Positions 48,934-59,406 are shown, counted from the first letter of the stretch. The stretch is 64,000 nt of DNA from an uncultured Vibrio sp. (GCF_947488985.1 NZ_CANLBV010000012.1:1-64000); one strand, 5' to 3'. Made by a program: numbers and translations. Notes: generated from the sequence alone by a model not told the origin.

Positions 48934-50189
48934 AAGTAATTACTCACTTAGCCCTAAAAAGTGTGCTCAATCGTAAAGCCACCGCCATTTTAACCATTCT
49001 CACCGTGGCGGTATCAGTCATTCTCTTGCTCGGCGTTGAACGCGTTAGAACCGAAGCCAAGAACAGCTTTGCCAATACGATTTCAGGTACCGACCTGATT
49101 GTCGGCGGACGCTCTGGCCAAGTAAACCTACTGCTGTATTCGGTATTCAGAATCGGTAATGCAACCAACAACATCGATTGGAAAAGCTATCAAGAGTTTA
49201 GCCAACATAACGCAGTAAAGTGGGCGATCCCTATCTCATTGGGTGACTCTCACAAAGGCTTCCGCGTGATGGGCACCAACCACAGCTACTTTGAAAACTA
49301 TCGTTACGGAAGTAAGCAACCACTTACTTTTCAGCAAGGTAAAGAGTTTAATGAGCTATTTGATGTGGTGATTGGTGCCGATGTCGCGAAAAAGTTAGAT
49401 TACAAGATTGGCGATCAAATCATTCTTGCACATGGTATCAGTGATGTGTCGTTCAGCCGTCACGATAACCTGCCCTTCAAGATTGTCGGAATACTCGCAC
49501 CAACAGGAACGCCAGTAGACAAAACCGTGCATGTGTCATTAGAGGCTATTGAAGCGATTCACGTTGGCTGGGAGTCAGGAGCTAACCTCGGACACACCCC
49601 AGATGCTGAAACGTTAAAGACTTTTGATTTCCAACCTAAGCAGATTACCGCAATGATGCTTGGGCTTAACTCGAAAATCCAAACCTTTGCACTGCAACGA
49701 GAGATCAACAACTACCGTCAAGAACCTTTGAGTGCGATTATGCCGGGTATTGCGCTTCACGAATTGTGGGGAATGATGGCTGTGGCAGAGCAAGCGCTAC
49801 TGATTGTTTCAGGGTTTGTTGTTGTCGCCGGTTTATTGGGCATGCTCAGTAGCCTACTGACCAGCTTGCAAGAAAGACGTCGTGAGATGGCGATTCTGCG
49901 AGCGATGGGGGCAAGGCCTCGTCATGTGTTTGGCCTACTGATTAGCGAAGCCAGTGCTTTAACCTTTCTTGGTATAACATTAGGCGTTGCGCTCTTGTTT
50001 GCCTTGATCGCTGTGGTTGCTCCTATCGTGCAACAAAGCTATGGTATTAATATATCAATATCCGCAATCACAGCCCATGAATGGAAACTGCTCATGTTGG
50101 TACAAATTGCCGGAATCATTATCGGCTTTATTCCCGCTTTCAGGGCTTACCGCCAGTCATTGTCTGATGGGATGACGATTCGCATCTAA
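48930..50189 (+). CDS. zrgC: FtsX/MacB-type ABC permease of the zrg locus
   Basis: 419-residue permease: one N-terminal membrane helix (about 19-37), a large extracytoplasmic domain (about 40-270), and three C-terminal membrane helices with the FtsX-type motif SLLTSLQERRREMAILRAMGARPRHVFGLL. This class moves substrates or pulls on periplasmic partners by mechanotransmission and does not form classic zinc-import pores; ZnuABC usually imports zinc, so the Zrg mechanism is unclear. ATGA overlap with the ATPase gene. Confidence 0.8.
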   Translation: MKVITHLALKSVLNRKATAILTILTVAVSVILLLGVERVRTEAKNSFANTISGTDLIVGGRSGQVNLLLYSVFRIGNATNNIDWKSYQEFSQHNAVKWAIPISLGDSHKGFRVMGTNHSYFENYRYGSKQPLTFQQGKEFNELFDVVIGADVAKKLDYKIGDQIILAHGISDVSFSRHDNLPFKIVGILAPTGTPVDKTVHVSLEAIEAIHVGWESGANLGHTPDAETLKTFDFQPKQITAMMLGLNSKIQTFALQREINNYRQEPLSAIMPGIALHELWGMMAVAEQALLIVSGFVVVAGLLGMLSSLLTSLQERRREMAILRAMGARPRHVFGLLISEASALTFLGITLGVALLFALIAVVAPIVQQSYGINISISAITAHEWKLLMLVQIAGIIIGFIPAFRAYRQSLSDGMTIRI

Positions 50190-50203
50190 AATAGGACCCT
50201 ACC

Positions 50204-50716
50204 ATGCACCGCAAATTTCTACTGATACTTGGGCTACTTCTGTTCCCATTTGTCAGCACCGCTCATGCTAATACGACTCAGAATGACGAGTCAGTATTAA
50301 CACTCGATTGGATCGACTTGATCCCAGAGGAGGAGCGAGCTCAACTCGACCCATTTGGAATGCCAATGGTTGATCACTCGATAGAAAGCCCACAGCAATC
50401 AACCTTGGGGGCTGTACGTCCGGAGCTGAATGGCAGTAAGGTGAAAATACCTGGCTTTGTAATTCCGCTGGAAGGTGATGAAAACATGATCACTGAGTTT
50501 CTGTTAGTGCCGTATTTCGGCGCATGTATACACGTGCCACCACCGCCACCGAACCAAATCATCTACGTGAAGTTCCCGCAAGGTGCGCCAATACAGCAAT
50601 TATGGGATGTGATCTACTTAGTTGGCACGCTGAAAACGGAGTCAATCAGCCACGATCTAGCACAAACAGGCTATCTGATTGAAGGTACCGCAATTGAAGA
50701 ATATGACGACATGTAG
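50204..50716 (+). CDS. DUF3299 periplasmic protein of the zrg locus
   Basis: 170-residue secreted protein: signal peptide MHRKFLLILGLLLFPFVSTAHA, then DUF3299 with VKIPGFVIPLEGDENMITEFLLVPYFGACIHVPPPPPNQI, a conserved Gly-Ala-Cys-Ile-His-Val-Pro-Pro metal-binding-like motif, and KTESISHDLAQTGYLIEGT. The Cys-His pair could ligate zinc. It follows the permease by 14 nt and probably is the next zrg gene. Confidence 0.8.
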   Translation: MHRKFLLILGLLLFPFVSTAHANTTQNDESVLTLDWIDLIPEEERAQLDPFGMPMVDHSIESPQQSTLGAVRPELNGSKVKIPGFVIPLEGDENMITEFLLVPYFGACIHVPPPPPNQIIYVKFPQGAPIQQLWDVIYLVGTLKTESISHDLAQTGYLIEGTAIEEYDDM

Positions 50717-51064
50717 TCATTAGAAGAGGCTCAAGGATGAGCTGCTATTTGCGAAAAAATGACAAGGTTCAACAATAATCAATGACCACGACTATAGGGA
50801 TAAATTACGCGATATAACCAGACAAGTACACGAGAACACCCACATAAGTCGCCAGTAACAACCCCATACTAAACTGTTTCTTCCGTTTGCTATCATTGAC
50901 TTGCTTCATAATACTCCTCCTAAATCGCAACTAATTTAACATCTTGTTATCATTAACAGAAGTGAAATTTTGTTGGTGTCTTCAAGTCTGTACGCAAAAC
51001 CTAGCCACCAATAAGATAAAGAGTTACATTTTAGACAGTTAAGTCGCCTCCTAACGGTACTCTT
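50717..51064. other. 348-nt gap between zrg locus and TIGR03899 gene
   Basis: Apart from the 34-residue microprotein at 50805-50909, this stretch holds only the promoter area of that gene and of the rightward gene at 51065. I see no other gene or terminator. Confidence 0.5.
50805..50909 (-). CDS. 34-residue single-span membrane microprotein
   Basis: A 35-codon reading frame on the minus strand starts at ATG 50909 with a very strong AGGAGGAGT site 5 nt upstream and stops at TAA 50805. The peptide is MKQVNDSKRKKQ followed by a hydrophobic stretch (FSMGLLLATYVGVLVYLSGYIA). A basic N-terminus before a single membrane span predicts cytoplasm-in orientation. The good ribosome site and positive-inside pattern argue for a real gene, but I do not recognise it. 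It lies opposite the zrg operon and upstream of a TIGR03899 gene. Confidence 0.6.
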   Translation of the reverse strand: MKQVNDSKRKKQFSMGLLLATYVGVLVYLSGYIA

Positions 51065-51973
51065 ATGTCAGAAACTAAACAGCCAGTGATCATTGAGCAT
51101 GCTAGCGATACGCAGCATAAGCATGAGAAAAAGCTTCATATTGCCGATAGCGCAAGCAGGATGCGGCACATCGCACAAAGCTTCGGCTTAGACGCCTTGA
51201 TCAGCCATAGTAAAAAGACCGCAGATAACGCTGAAAGTACACTTATCCAACGGGCACTATTACGAGAGAGAAAGCGCAAAGAGTTACGCCAAAGGAACCT
51301 AGAACAGATCCTAAAACTGGCGCACTCTTCATGTAAGGATGAGGCGGCTGGCGACCCGGATCAAGACTGGCTATTTCGTTTTTTCGATATGGCACAAGAG
51401 ATACACAATACATCGATGCAAAGACTTTGGGCTCAGGTGTTAAAAAGAGAAGTCACCAATCCGGGCTCAACCTCGATGAAGGCACTGCAGATCTTGCAAG
51501 GTATGACACCCAAAGAAGCGCTCACCCTACAGAGAGCAGCGGCACTGGGCTGCAGTTTTGGTGGCGACAACAGTAGAAAATTATTGCTTGGCTTTAAATC
51601 TCATGCCGGGCTATTAAGCTTTGGTAAAAGAGACACCACTAATACCATCAACCTTGGTGGACACAGCTTACCCTACTCTAGCCTGCTCCATTTAATAGAA
51701 CTCGGGGTTATTTTAGGGACAGAGTTGGAATCCGGAGAGATAGATTTCGATCCCGCCCTGCAATTAACCTATCAAGGCAAAACTATGTCACTGACCCCTT
51801 TATCAAAAGGGGTAAAGCTGGTTTATTATCGATTCAGCCCAACAGGCAATGAGCTTTGTACCTTGCTTGGCAATAAACCCAATATACCGTATTACGACCA
51901 GTTGATTGCACTATTGAGCCAAAAATTCACGGTGCAGACAGAAGTTAACAGCAGTGTGAACTACACCGTCTAG
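51065..51973 (+). CDS. TIGR03899/DUF2806-type conserved protein
   Basis: A 302-residue cytoplasmic protein resembling the TIGR03899/DUF2806 group, conserved in marine gamma-proteobacteria. The recognisable part (about 115-155) has DPDQDWLFRFFDMAQEIHNTSMQRLWAQVLKREVTNPGSTSMKALQIL; an Arg/Lys/Glu-rich helix precedes it (about 60-95) and a beta-rich C-terminal part follows. No catalytic motif or membrane helix is clear. Its function is unknown and no operon partner is obvious; the next gene is convergent, beyond 166 nt. Confidence 0.65.
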   Translation: MSETKQPVIIEHASDTQHKHEKKLHIADSASRMRHIAQSFGLDALISHSKKTADNAESTLIQRALLRERKRKELRQRNLEQILKLAHSSCKDEAAGDPDQDWLFRFFDMAQEIHNTSMQRLWAQVLKREVTNPGSTSMKALQILQGMTPKEALTLQRAAALGCSFGGDNSRKLLLGFKSHAGLLSFGKRDTTNTINLGGHSLPYSSLLHLIELGVILGTELESGEIDFDPALQLTYQGKTMSLTPLSKGVKLVYYRFSPTGNELCTLLGNKPNIPYYDQLIALLSQKFTVQTEVNSSVNYTV

Positions 51974-52139
51974 ACACTCGACGGTGCAAAGAACAGACGG
52001 TGTAAAAAGTAAAGTGTATTGAGAAGAATAAAGAGAATCTAGAGGGTAGGTTTCTTGTATCGGTAAACCAAAGCTGCACGACTTATCAGTCATGAATAAG
52101 CCGATAAGTAAGTGGACAGCCTTAGTCATACCAACGGTC

Positions 52140-52760
52140 TCAATTAGCTAGAATATTTCGCTTCTCCAAGGCATCAATACACAGTTCGACCAATTCATCG
52201 AGTGTCTTCTCACCTGCGGGTAGATCAATCTCAGGGTTCTGAGGCGCTTGGTACACTGAACTAATACCTGTAAAGTTCGGGATTTCTCCTGCGCGGGCTT
52301 TCTTATACAGACCTTTAGGATCACGCTGCTCGCAAACCTCTAGCGGAGTGTTAACAAACACCTCCAGAAACTCACCTTCAGGCAATAAATCTCGCACAAG
52401 CTGCCTTTCCGCTTGATGCGGAGAAATAAATGCGGACAACACAATTAAGCCCGCGTCAGCCATCAATTTTGCAAGCTCACCAATACGACGGATATTCTCT
52501 CGACGATCTTGATCAGAGAAACTAAGGTCGCTACATAATCCGTGACGTACATTGTCACCATCCAATAAGTAAGTATGGTAACCCAACTGCACTAAGCGAT
52601 TCTCTAATGCGCCAGCGACAGTCGACTTCCCGGAACCCGATAACCCAGTAAACCAGAGTACGGCTGGCTTTTGTGATTTTAGATCAGCGCGAAATGCTTT
52701 ATCAATCGAGTGCTGATGCCACACAACATTCTCATCTTTTGATTGGCGTACTGCGGTCAT
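52140..52760 (-). CDS. cysC: Adenylylsulfate kinase CysC
   Basis: Phosphorylates APS to PAPS in sulfate assimilation. Walker [10 protein letters not shown] (39-47), APS-binding [16 protein letters not shown], the [16 protein letters not shown] segment, and C-terminal catalytic [34 protein letters not shown]. Length 206. Last gene of cysD-cysN-SLC13-cysC; 24 nt after the transporter. Confidence 0.95.
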   Translation of the reverse strand: MTAVRQSKDENVVWHQHSIDKAFRADLKSQKPAVLWFTGLSGSGKSTVAGALENRLVQLGYHTYLLDGDNVRHGLCSDLSFSDQDRRENIRRIGELAKLMADAGLIVLSAFISPHQAERQLVRDLLPEGEFLEVFVNTPLEVCEQRDPKGLYKKARAGEIPNFTGISSVYQAPQNPEIDLPAGEKTLDELVELCIDALEKRNILAN

Positions 52761-52784
52761 AACTAGTCCTTTAAATAAACAGCA

Positions 52785-54509
52785 TTAAAATGGGAAAAAA
52801 TAAGGTATTAAGGTCAATACCAAGCCCGAATAGACAATCGAGATTGGAATGCCAATGCGTAGATAATCCGTAACGTGGTAATTGCCAACGCTATAAACCA
52901 ACAGGTTAGTTTGATAACCATAGGGCGAAACAAAACTAGCACTGGCCCCAAACAGAACCGCCATAATGAACGGCATCGGGTCTACGCCATAACCGATAGC
53001 CATGCTGTAGCCAATTGGAAACGATAGCGCAGCAGCGGCATTGTTGGTTACCAGCTCAGTTAAAACTAAGGTCATTAAATAGGTTGCGACCAACGCGCCA
53101 AACACACCCCAGCCATTAAACGCTTCGATGAACATCAACCCCATACGTTCCGACAACCCTGATGAAATCATCATTTGAGCGATAGAGAGTGCTGATCCCA
53201 CGATCACCACAATATCAACTGGGAAACGGCGACGAAACTCACCAAGTTGCACCACACCAAATGCGACCAGCAGCAATAAAAAACCTGCCAGCCCTTTGAT
53301 TAGAGGGACAACATCAGCGATTGCTAGACCAATAACACTGGCAAAGCCAAGTAGTACAAGCGTCGATTTATCGGCATCGAGCTTAGCACTTGAGTCTAAG
53401 TCATTCATCAACACAAACTCTTTACTGTGTTGCTGACGCTGCTCCTCAAAGCGCTTACCTGGCACTAAGATTAGTGTGTCACCTGCGGTCAGCGTAATAT
53501 TCCCTAACCCTCCTTCAAGCCGCTCATGACCACGACGAATCGCCACTACCACCGCATCGAAACGGTCTCTAAACTGGCTAGTTTTCAGGGTTTTATGACA
53601 AAAGCTTGCCGATGAACTCACGACGACCTCAACAAAGCGCTGACCATTAAGGTGATGCTGGCCAAACAGGGTTAGCCCTTGGATCTCTTGCAGTGTTGCA
53701 ACGCTCTCGACATCACCACAAAACAGCAATCGATCACGAGCTTGGAGAATAAAATCAGGGTCAATCGAAGCCGTGGTTTTTCCGTCTCGAATCACTTCGG
53801 CTAAAAACAATTTTCTCAATGCTCTAAGATTATTTTCACTGACGCTACGTCCAACCAATGGCGAGCCGGGCTCTACTCTTGCTTCAAGAAAATAAGGCAG
53901 ATCATCCTGCGATCCATCATCGTAGTTTGGCAAGAAGTAACTCAGAGGGATCAGGATCAATACCCCACCCACTAGCACAGCTAAACCGATCAAGGTTGGC
54001 GTAAAAAAGTTCAAGCTAGGTAGCCCTACATCCTCAACAAAGCTATTGATGATCAAATTGGTTGAGGTGCCGATCAAAGTCAATGTACCACCTAAGATGG
54101 CCGCGTATGACAAAGGGATAAGCAGTTTAGATGGCGCATGTTGTTGATTACGTTTGATCGCCCCGATCAAAGAAACCACCACTGCCGTGTTATTAGTAAA
54201 AGAAGAAAGTAACGCTGTGGAAATACCCAACTTCGCAACCACGGTCCCTAGCCGACCTTCAGAGATATTACGGCTAACCCAACTGATTAAGCGAGTTTTC
54301 TCCAACGCACTTGATGCGAGAATAAGAAGAATTAAAGTCAGTAATGAGGAGTTAGTGAAGTTACTGGCTAGGCTCGACAAGTCGATCATCCCTGCCATAA
54401 AAGCAATAAACGCCGCGCCAGCAAAAATAAAGCTTGGCTTAATACGGGTAACGAGCAGGCAAGTAATGATGCCGAGCAAAATCGCTAATACAAATCCTTG
54501 TTGCCACAT
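52785..54509 (-). CDS. SLC13-family permease with TrkA-C domains, likely sulfate importer
   Basis: 574-residue membrane protein of the divalent anion:sodium symporter (SLC13/CitMHS-like) family. About 11-12 membrane segments with SFTNNTAVVV (Asn-Thr signature of the first half) and a matching VLTELVTNNAAAALSFPIGYSMA in the second half. A pair of soluble RCK_C/TrkA-C domains (about 205-375; FLEARVEPGSPLVGRSV and HLNGQRFVEVVVSSSASF) splits the membrane region. Gene order cysD-cysN-this-cysC makes sulfate uptake likely, but direct substrate evidence is absent. Confidence 0.88.
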   Translation of the reverse strand: MWQQGFVLAILLGIITCLLVTRIKPSFIFAGAAFIAFMAGMIDLSSLASNFTNSSLLTLILLILASSALEKTRLISWVSRNISEGRLGTVVAKLGISTALLSSFTNNTAVVVSLIGAIKRNQQHAPSKLLIPLSYAAILGGTLTLIGTSTNLIINSFVEDVGLPSLNFFTPTLIGLAVLVGGVLILIPLSYFLPNYDDGSQDDLPYFLEARVEPGSPLVGRSVSENNLRALRKLFLAEVIRDGKTTASIDPDFILQARDRLLFCGDVESVATLQEIQGLTLFGQHHLNGQRFVEVVVSSSASFCHKTLKTSQFRDRFDAVVVAIRRGHERLEGGLGNITLTAGDTLILVPGKRFEEQRQQHSKEFVLMNDLDSSAKLDADKSTLVLLGFASVIGLAIADVVPLIKGLAGFLLLLVAFGVVQLGEFRRRFPVDIVVIVGSALSIAQMMISSGLSERMGLMFIEAFNGWGVFGALVATYLMTLVLTELVTNNAAAALSFPIGYSMAIGYGVDPMPFIMAVLFGASASFVSPYGYQTNLLVYSVGNYHVTDYLRIGIPISIVYSGLVLTLIPYFFPF

Positions 54510-54574
54510 ATACCCGTCCTTTATGGCGGAAGCAATCGGTTTCCGCCTGATTCAATAAGCGATTACGTAGTCGT

Positions 54575-56005
54575 TTATGACTTAAGTAGTAGGCTTAAAT
54601 CTTTGGCATCCCAATGAGGGAAGTGCTTACGAACCAATGCGTTGAACTCAATTTCAAATGCAGAGAAGTTACCAACTTGCTGTTCAACTGAGTCCAAGCG
54701 GTCTCGAATCAAACCTGCACCAACCGTTACGTTAGTCAGACGGTCAATAACGATAAAGCCACCGGTATCGGCACTTTCACGGTATTTATCCAGCGCGACT
54801 GTCTCATTGAGTGACCATTCACACAAACCAATACCATTCAGTGGCAACTCATCAACTGCGTGAGTAGACAGGTTGTTGATGTCGTACTGGTGACGAACCG
54901 TTTCCACCTGACCGACGGTTTTCTTGCCTGCGATCTTGATGTCGTAGGCTTTGCCCGGTTGCAGAGGCTGCTCTGTCATCCACACGATGTCGGCCAATAC
55001 GTGGTTAGTGGATTCGATCTGTGCGTTTTCCAACACAATCAAATCACCACGGCTGATATCGATCTCATCTTCAAGGGTCAGCGTTACTGCCAAGCCCGCT
55101 TGTGCAGATTCCAAATCACCATCAAAAGTCACGATGCGTGCAACCTTAGACGTTTTGCCTGATGGCAGCGCTTTGATTTCATCACCGACACTGACACGGC
55201 CAGAAGCCACTGTGCCTGCAAAGCCACGGAAATCTAGATTAGGACGATTCACATACTGCACAGGGAAACGGAATTCACCCGCAGAACGCTTTTGATCAAT
55301 GTCGACGTTCTCTAAAACTTCGAGTAATGATGGACCTTCAAACCATGCAAGCTCTTCGCTTGGCGCAGCAACGTTGATCCCTTCAAGCGCCGAAACAGGC
55401 AAGATCTGAATATTAGTTTCGCCTTCTAGGTTTTCAGCAAACTCTAGGTATTCATCGCGAATCTCTTCAAAACGATCTTGTGAATATTCCACAAGATCCA
55501 TCTTGTTGACTGCAACGATGAAATGCTTCAAACCAAGCAGGTTAGAAATAAACGAGTGACGACGCGTTTGATCCAGAACGCCCTTACGAGCATCAATCAA
55601 GATCACCGCCAGATCACACGTTGAAGCGCCTGTTGCCATGTTGCGCGTGTACTGCTCGTGCCCTGGAGTATCAGCAATAATGAATTTACGTTTTTGCGTC
55701 GAGAAGTAGCGGTAAGCTACGTCGATCGTGATGCCTTGCTCACGTTCAGCCTGCAAGCCATCAACAAGCAGTGCCAAGTCAGGCTTCTCACCTGTAGTAC
55801 CCACTCGTTGGCTATCCGAGTGGACTGCGGCTAGCTGATCTTCATAAATCTGTTTTGTATCATGGAGCAAACGACCGATTAGCGTACTTTTACCGTCATC
55901 TACCGAGCCACACGTTAAAAATCTAAGCATAGATTTATGCTGATGCTGACTTAGATAACCTTCAATCCCGAGTTCAGCCAATTCGGCTTCTACTGCACTA
56001 TTCAT
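54575..56005 (-). CDS. cysN: Sulfate adenylyltransferase subunit 1 CysN
   Basis: GTPase subunit of ATP sulfurylase; GTP hydrolysis drives APS formation by CysD. G1 GSVDDGKST (33-41), G3 DTPGHEQY, G4 NKMD, and a G5 SALEG; elongation-factor-like domains 2 and 3 follow. Length 476 (E. coli 475). It follows cysD by 18 nt and precedes the transporter by 65 nt. Confidence 0.96.
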   Translation of the reverse strand: MNSAVEAELAELGIEGYLSQHQHKSMLRFLTCGSVDDGKSTLIGRLLHDTKQIYEDQLAAVHSDSQRVGTTGEKPDLALLVDGLQAEREQGITIDVAYRYFSTQKRKFIIADTPGHEQYTRNMATGASTCDLAVILIDARKGVLDQTRRHSFISNLLGLKHFIVAVNKMDLVEYSQDRFEEIRDEYLEFAENLEGETNIQILPVSALEGINVAAPSEELAWFEGPSLLEVLENVDIDQKRSAGEFRFPVQYVNRPNLDFRGFAGTVASGRVSVGDEIKALPSGKTSKVARIVTFDGDLESAQAGLAVTLTLEDEIDISRGDLIVLENAQIESTNHVLADIVWMTEQPLQPGKAYDIKIAGKKTVGQVETVRHQYDINNLSTHAVDELPLNGIGLCEWSLNETVALDKYRESADTGGFIVIDRLTNVTVGAGLIRDRLDSVEQQVGNFSAFEIEFNALVRKHFPHWDAKDLSLLLKS

Positions 56006-56023
56006 TTTTCTTTCCTTAGATTC

Positions 56024-56932
56024 TTAGAAATAACCTTGGCGCTTTTTCAGTTCCATAGAGCCCGACTGATCATGGTCAATCGCCCGACCTTGACGCTCAC
56101 TGGACGTCGCCACCAGCATCTCTTCAATGATGCCTGTTAGCGTATTCGCCTCAGATTCAACCGCTCCAGTTAGGGGGTAACAGCCTAAAGTACGAAAACG
56201 AACACTTTTCTCTTCAATGACTTCACCTTCTTGCAGCTCCATACGCTCATCATCCACCATGATCAGCATGCCATCACGCTCAACAATCGGACGCTTATCC
56301 GAAAGGTAAAGCGGAACAATATCGATGCTCTCTAGATAGATGTATTGCCAAATATCCAGTTCCGTCCAGTTTGATAATGGGAATACACGAATACTTTCAC
56401 CCTTATTCACCTGACCGTTGTAGGTGTGCCACAATTCTGGACGCTGATTTTTAGGATCCCAGGTGTGGCTTTTATCGCGGAATGAGTAAACACGTTCTTT
56501 CGCTCGAGATTTTTCTTCATCACGACGCGCGCCACCGAAAGCCGCATCGAACCCATACTTGTTTAACGCCTGCTTAAGGCCCTGAGTTTTCATGATGTCT
56601 GTGTGTTTCGAAGAGCCATGTACGAATGGACTACAACCCATCTCGATACCTTCAGGATTCTTATGTACCAATAGGTCAAAACCGTACTTTTCTGCTGTGC
56701 GGTCACGAAACTCAATCATCTCGCGGAATTTCCAGTCCGTATCAACATGCAATAGTGGGAATGGAATCTTGCCTGGGTAAAACGCTTTGCGAGCTAAATG
56801 AAGCATCACAGAAGAATCTTTACCGATGGAGTACATCATCACTGGGTTATCAAACTCAGCCGCCACTTCACGGATAATATGAATACTTTCCGCTTCGAGC
56901 TGTTTTAGGTGGGTTAAACGTTCTTGGTCCAT
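56024..56932 (-). CDS. cysD: Sulfate adenylyltransferase subunit 2 CysD
   Basis: Catalytic subunit of ATP sulfurylase (ATP + sulfate to APS + PPi); PP-loop ATPase fold. PP-loop SIGKDSSVM (35-43), [37 protein letters not shown], and the [14 protein letters not shown] motif. Length 302 equals E. coli. First gene of the sulfate operon; a CysB-dependent promoter is expected in the upstream gap. Confidence 0.97.
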   Translation of the reverse strand: MDQERLTHLKQLEAESIHIIREVAAEFDNPVMMYSIGKDSSVMLHLARKAFYPGKIPFPLLHVDTDWKFREMIEFRDRTAEKYGFDLLVHKNPEGIEMGCSPFVHGSSKHTDIMKTQGLKQALNKYGFDAAFGGARRDEEKSRAKERVYSFRDKSHTWDPKNQRPELWHTYNGQVNKGESIRVFPLSNWTELDIWQYIYLESIDIVPLYLSDKRPIVERDGMLIMVDDERMELQEGEVIEEKSVRFRTLGCYPLTGAVESEANTLTGIIEEMLVATSSERQGRAIDHDQSGSMELKKRQGYF

Positions 56933-57370
56933 TTCAGTGCTTCCTTTAAGGCTCGCGTTACGAGCAATTCATTCCTTTGTCTTGCCCAGCAAGGGATTTG
57001 ACTTATATGGGAGTATTGGCACGAGAAGAAAACAGAAGCTTAGTGTTGAGCTATACTTGCGATTCGTCGGCCTGATACGTCCTTGATATAGGCATTATGA
57101 CCAGCCTCTCATATTACTGGAAATTCTAAAATTTCATTTTTTATTCGAAAAACTGATAAGGGATTAAATTTATCGATAACCAGATAAAATAGATGTACTA
57201 ATTTTATTAATATCCATGGCGCATTGATTGACCAGGTTCGAGAGCCATACTGCAGAACCGTTCAAATAAGACGATCTATCTCACAGTTTCTGTCGGGGCA
57301 GAATCATTGTTTCATCTGATTTTGTTACATTACGCGTGAATTTTATACTCATCCCCTTTGGAGCTACAAA
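56933..57370. other. 438-nt divergent region cysD / cpdB
   Basis: No gene is evident; it is AT-rich with stops in all frames. It holds the cpdB promoter (57322-57349) and the cysD control region. On the minus strand a possible -10 (CATAAT, about 57099-57094) with a poor -35 resembles an activator-dependent promoter, fitting but not proving CysB control. Confidence 0.5.
57322..57349 (+). promoter_or_regulatory. Candidate cpdB promoter
   Basis: TTGTTA (57322-57327), 16-nt spacer, TATACT (57344-57349). The ATG follows 22 nt after the -10, with a TTGGAG ribosome site. Confidence 0.6.
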
Positions 57371-59344
57371 ATGAAAGTTGCAATGAAACCTTTATCATTG
57401 GCTGTACTGGCTGGTCTTGGTCTGACATTGGCAGGCTGCACAACACCAGATACCGATGAAGTGATTAAGCTGCGTGTCGTAGAAACAACGGATATCCATA
57501 CTAACCTACTGGATTACGACTACTACAAAGATAAGCCATCCAAGCAAATCGGTTTAGCACGTACTGCAACTTTAGTAAAAGAAGCTCAAAATGAAGTCAC
57601 TAACAGTGTATTAGTAGATAATGGTGACTTGCTACAAGGTAGCCCAATGGGTGACTACATGGCTGCCAAAGGCATCGAAGTTGGCGAAGTTCACCCTGCA
57701 TACAAAGCAATGAACCAACTAGACTACGACGCTGCTAACATTGGCAACCACGAGTTTAACTACGGTCTTGAGTTCCTAGAAGAGTCAATCAACGACGCTG
57801 ACTTCCCATACATCAGCGCTAACGTTTACGATGCAGAGACCAAAGAACACTACTTCACGCCTTACATCATCAAGACGCACATTTTTGCTGATACAGCCGG
57901 TGTCGAGCATGAAATTAAAGTGGGTTACATAGGTTTTGTTCCACCACAAATCATGACATGGGATAAGAAAAACCTTGAAGGCAAAGTGACCGCGCGCGAT
58001 ATCATTGAAACGGCTAACGAGTTAGTGCCTCAAATGAAAGCGGAAGGTGCGGACGTTATCGTTGCCATCCCTCACTCAGGCGTTTCAACAGACCCATATA
58101 AGAATGGCGAAGAAAACTCGACTTTCTACCTATCTAAAGTCGAAGGCATCGATGCGATCGCATTCGGCCACTCCCATGCGGTATTCCCAGGTAAAGGGTT
58201 TGATGACATTCAAGGCATCGACAATGAAACGGGTACCATGAACGGCGTTGCGGCAGTGATGCCGGGGCGTTGGGGTAGCCACGTCGGGGTTATGGATCTG
58301 ACACTGGAGCAAAAAGACGGTAAATGGAGCGTTGTAAACGGCCAATCAGAAGCTCGTCCTATCTTCGATAAAGCCGAAAACAAATCTCTGGCGGCTGCTG
58401 ATGAAGGCATCGTAACCGCTCTTGAGAAAGACCACGCTGGTACTCGTGACTTTGTGAACCAGCCAATTGGTCAAGCCGATGACGTGATGTACAGCTTCCT
58501 ATCTCTCGTGCAAGACGATCCAACAGTTCAAATTGTTAACCTTGCACAAACAGACTACGTTGAACAGCTGATCCAAGGTGATCCTGACCTAGATGGCACA
58601 CCAGTACTCTCTGCGGCGGCACCATTTAAAGCGGGTGGCCGTAAGAATGATCCATCAAACTTCACCGAAGTGGAGTCAGGTCAACTGACTTTCCGTAATG
58701 CGGCTGACTTATACCTGTACCCGAACACACTGGTCGTAATGAAGGTAACGGGTCACGAAGTACAAGAGTGGCTTGAATGTTCTTCTGGTCAATTTAACCA
58801 GATCGATGTTAATTCAACAGCACCCCAGCACTTAATTGAGTGGGATAACTTCCGTACTTTCAACTTCGATGTTATTGATGGTGTTGACTACCAAATTGAC
58901 GTAACACAACCTGCGAAATACGATGCCGACTGTAACGTCATTAACCCAGACTCTCAGCGTATTGTTGGTCTAACTTACCAAGGTAAGCCAATCGACATGA
59001 AGCAAGACTTCTTGATTGCAACCAACAACTACCGTGCATATAGTGCAAACTTCCCAGGTACCGGTGAAGACTTTATCGCATTTGACGCACCCGATGAGAA
59101 CCGCACTGTGGTTGCTAACTACATCTCTCGCGTGAGCAAAGAGCAAGGCCAAGTAAGCCCTACCGCTGACAACAACTGGTCATTCGCACCAATCAAAACG
59201 GATAACAAACTCGATATCCGCTTTGAGACATCGCCAAGTGAGAAAGCAGCGCAATTCATTCAAGATCACGGCCAATACCCAATGAAACGCGTCACAACTG
59301 ACGAAGTGGGTTTTGCGGTCTACCAAATTGATCTAACCAAATAG
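57371..59344 (+). CDS. cpdB: 2',3'-cyclic-nucleotide 2'-phosphodiesterase/3'-nucleotidase CpdB, lipoprotein form
   Basis: Bifunctional enzyme that lets cells use extracellular 2',3'-cyclic nucleotides and 3'-AMP. The signal peptide ends in LTLAGC with lipidated C23, so this form is a lipoprotein; E. coli CpdB is soluble in the periplasm. Metallophosphatase motifs are [45 protein letters not shown] and GHSHAVFPG; the C-terminal 5'-nucleotidase domain (about 370-600) has the [12 protein letters not shown] and [12 protein letters not shown] substrate regions. Length 657. Single gene with its own promoter and a strong terminator. Confidence 0.92.
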   Translation: MKVAMKPLSLAVLAGLGLTLAGCTTPDTDEVIKLRVVETTDIHTNLLDYDYYKDKPSKQIGLARTATLVKEAQNEVTNSVLVDNGDLLQGSPMGDYMAAKGIEVGEVHPAYKAMNQLDYDAANIGNHEFNYGLEFLEESINDADFPYISANVYDAETKEHYFTPYIIKTHIFADTAGVEHEIKVGYIGFVPPQIMTWDKKNLEGKVTARDIIETANELVPQMKAEGADVIVAIPHSGVSTDPYKNGEENSTFYLSKVEGIDAIAFGHSHAVFPGKGFDDIQGIDNETGTMNGVAAVMPGRWGSHVGVMDLTLEQKDGKWSVVNGQSEARPIFDKAENKSLAAADEGIVTALEKDHAGTRDFVNQPIGQADDVMYSFLSLVQDDPTVQIVNLAQTDYVEQLIQGDPDLDGTPVLSAAAPFKAGGRKNDPSNFTEVESGQLTFRNAADLYLYPNTLVVMKVTGHEVQEWLECSSGQFNQIDVNSTAPQHLIEWDNFRTFNFDVIDGVDYQIDVTQPAKYDADCNVINPDSQRIVGLTYQGKPIDMKQDFLIATNNYRAYSANFPGTGEDFIAFDAPDENRTVVANYISRVSKEQGQVSPTADNNWSFAPIKTDNKLDIRFETSPSEKAAQFIQDHGQYPMKRVTTDEVGFAVYQIDLTK

Positions 59345-59378
59345 ATTTATTCAGTGCTCGACAGTTAACGCTATCCAA

Positions 59379-59406
59379 GGCTGAGTCTAACGACTCAGCC
59401 TTTTTC
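59379..59406 (+). terminator. Terminator after cpdB
   Basis: Hairpin AGGCTGAGTC TAAC GACTCAGCCT followed by five T, then more T, 34 nt after the stop. Confidence 0.93.

Noticed and set aside
52081-52135. Hairpin (CTTATC / GATAAG) downstream of the TIGR03899 gene as terminator
   Set aside because: Only six pairs with a large loop and no T-run.
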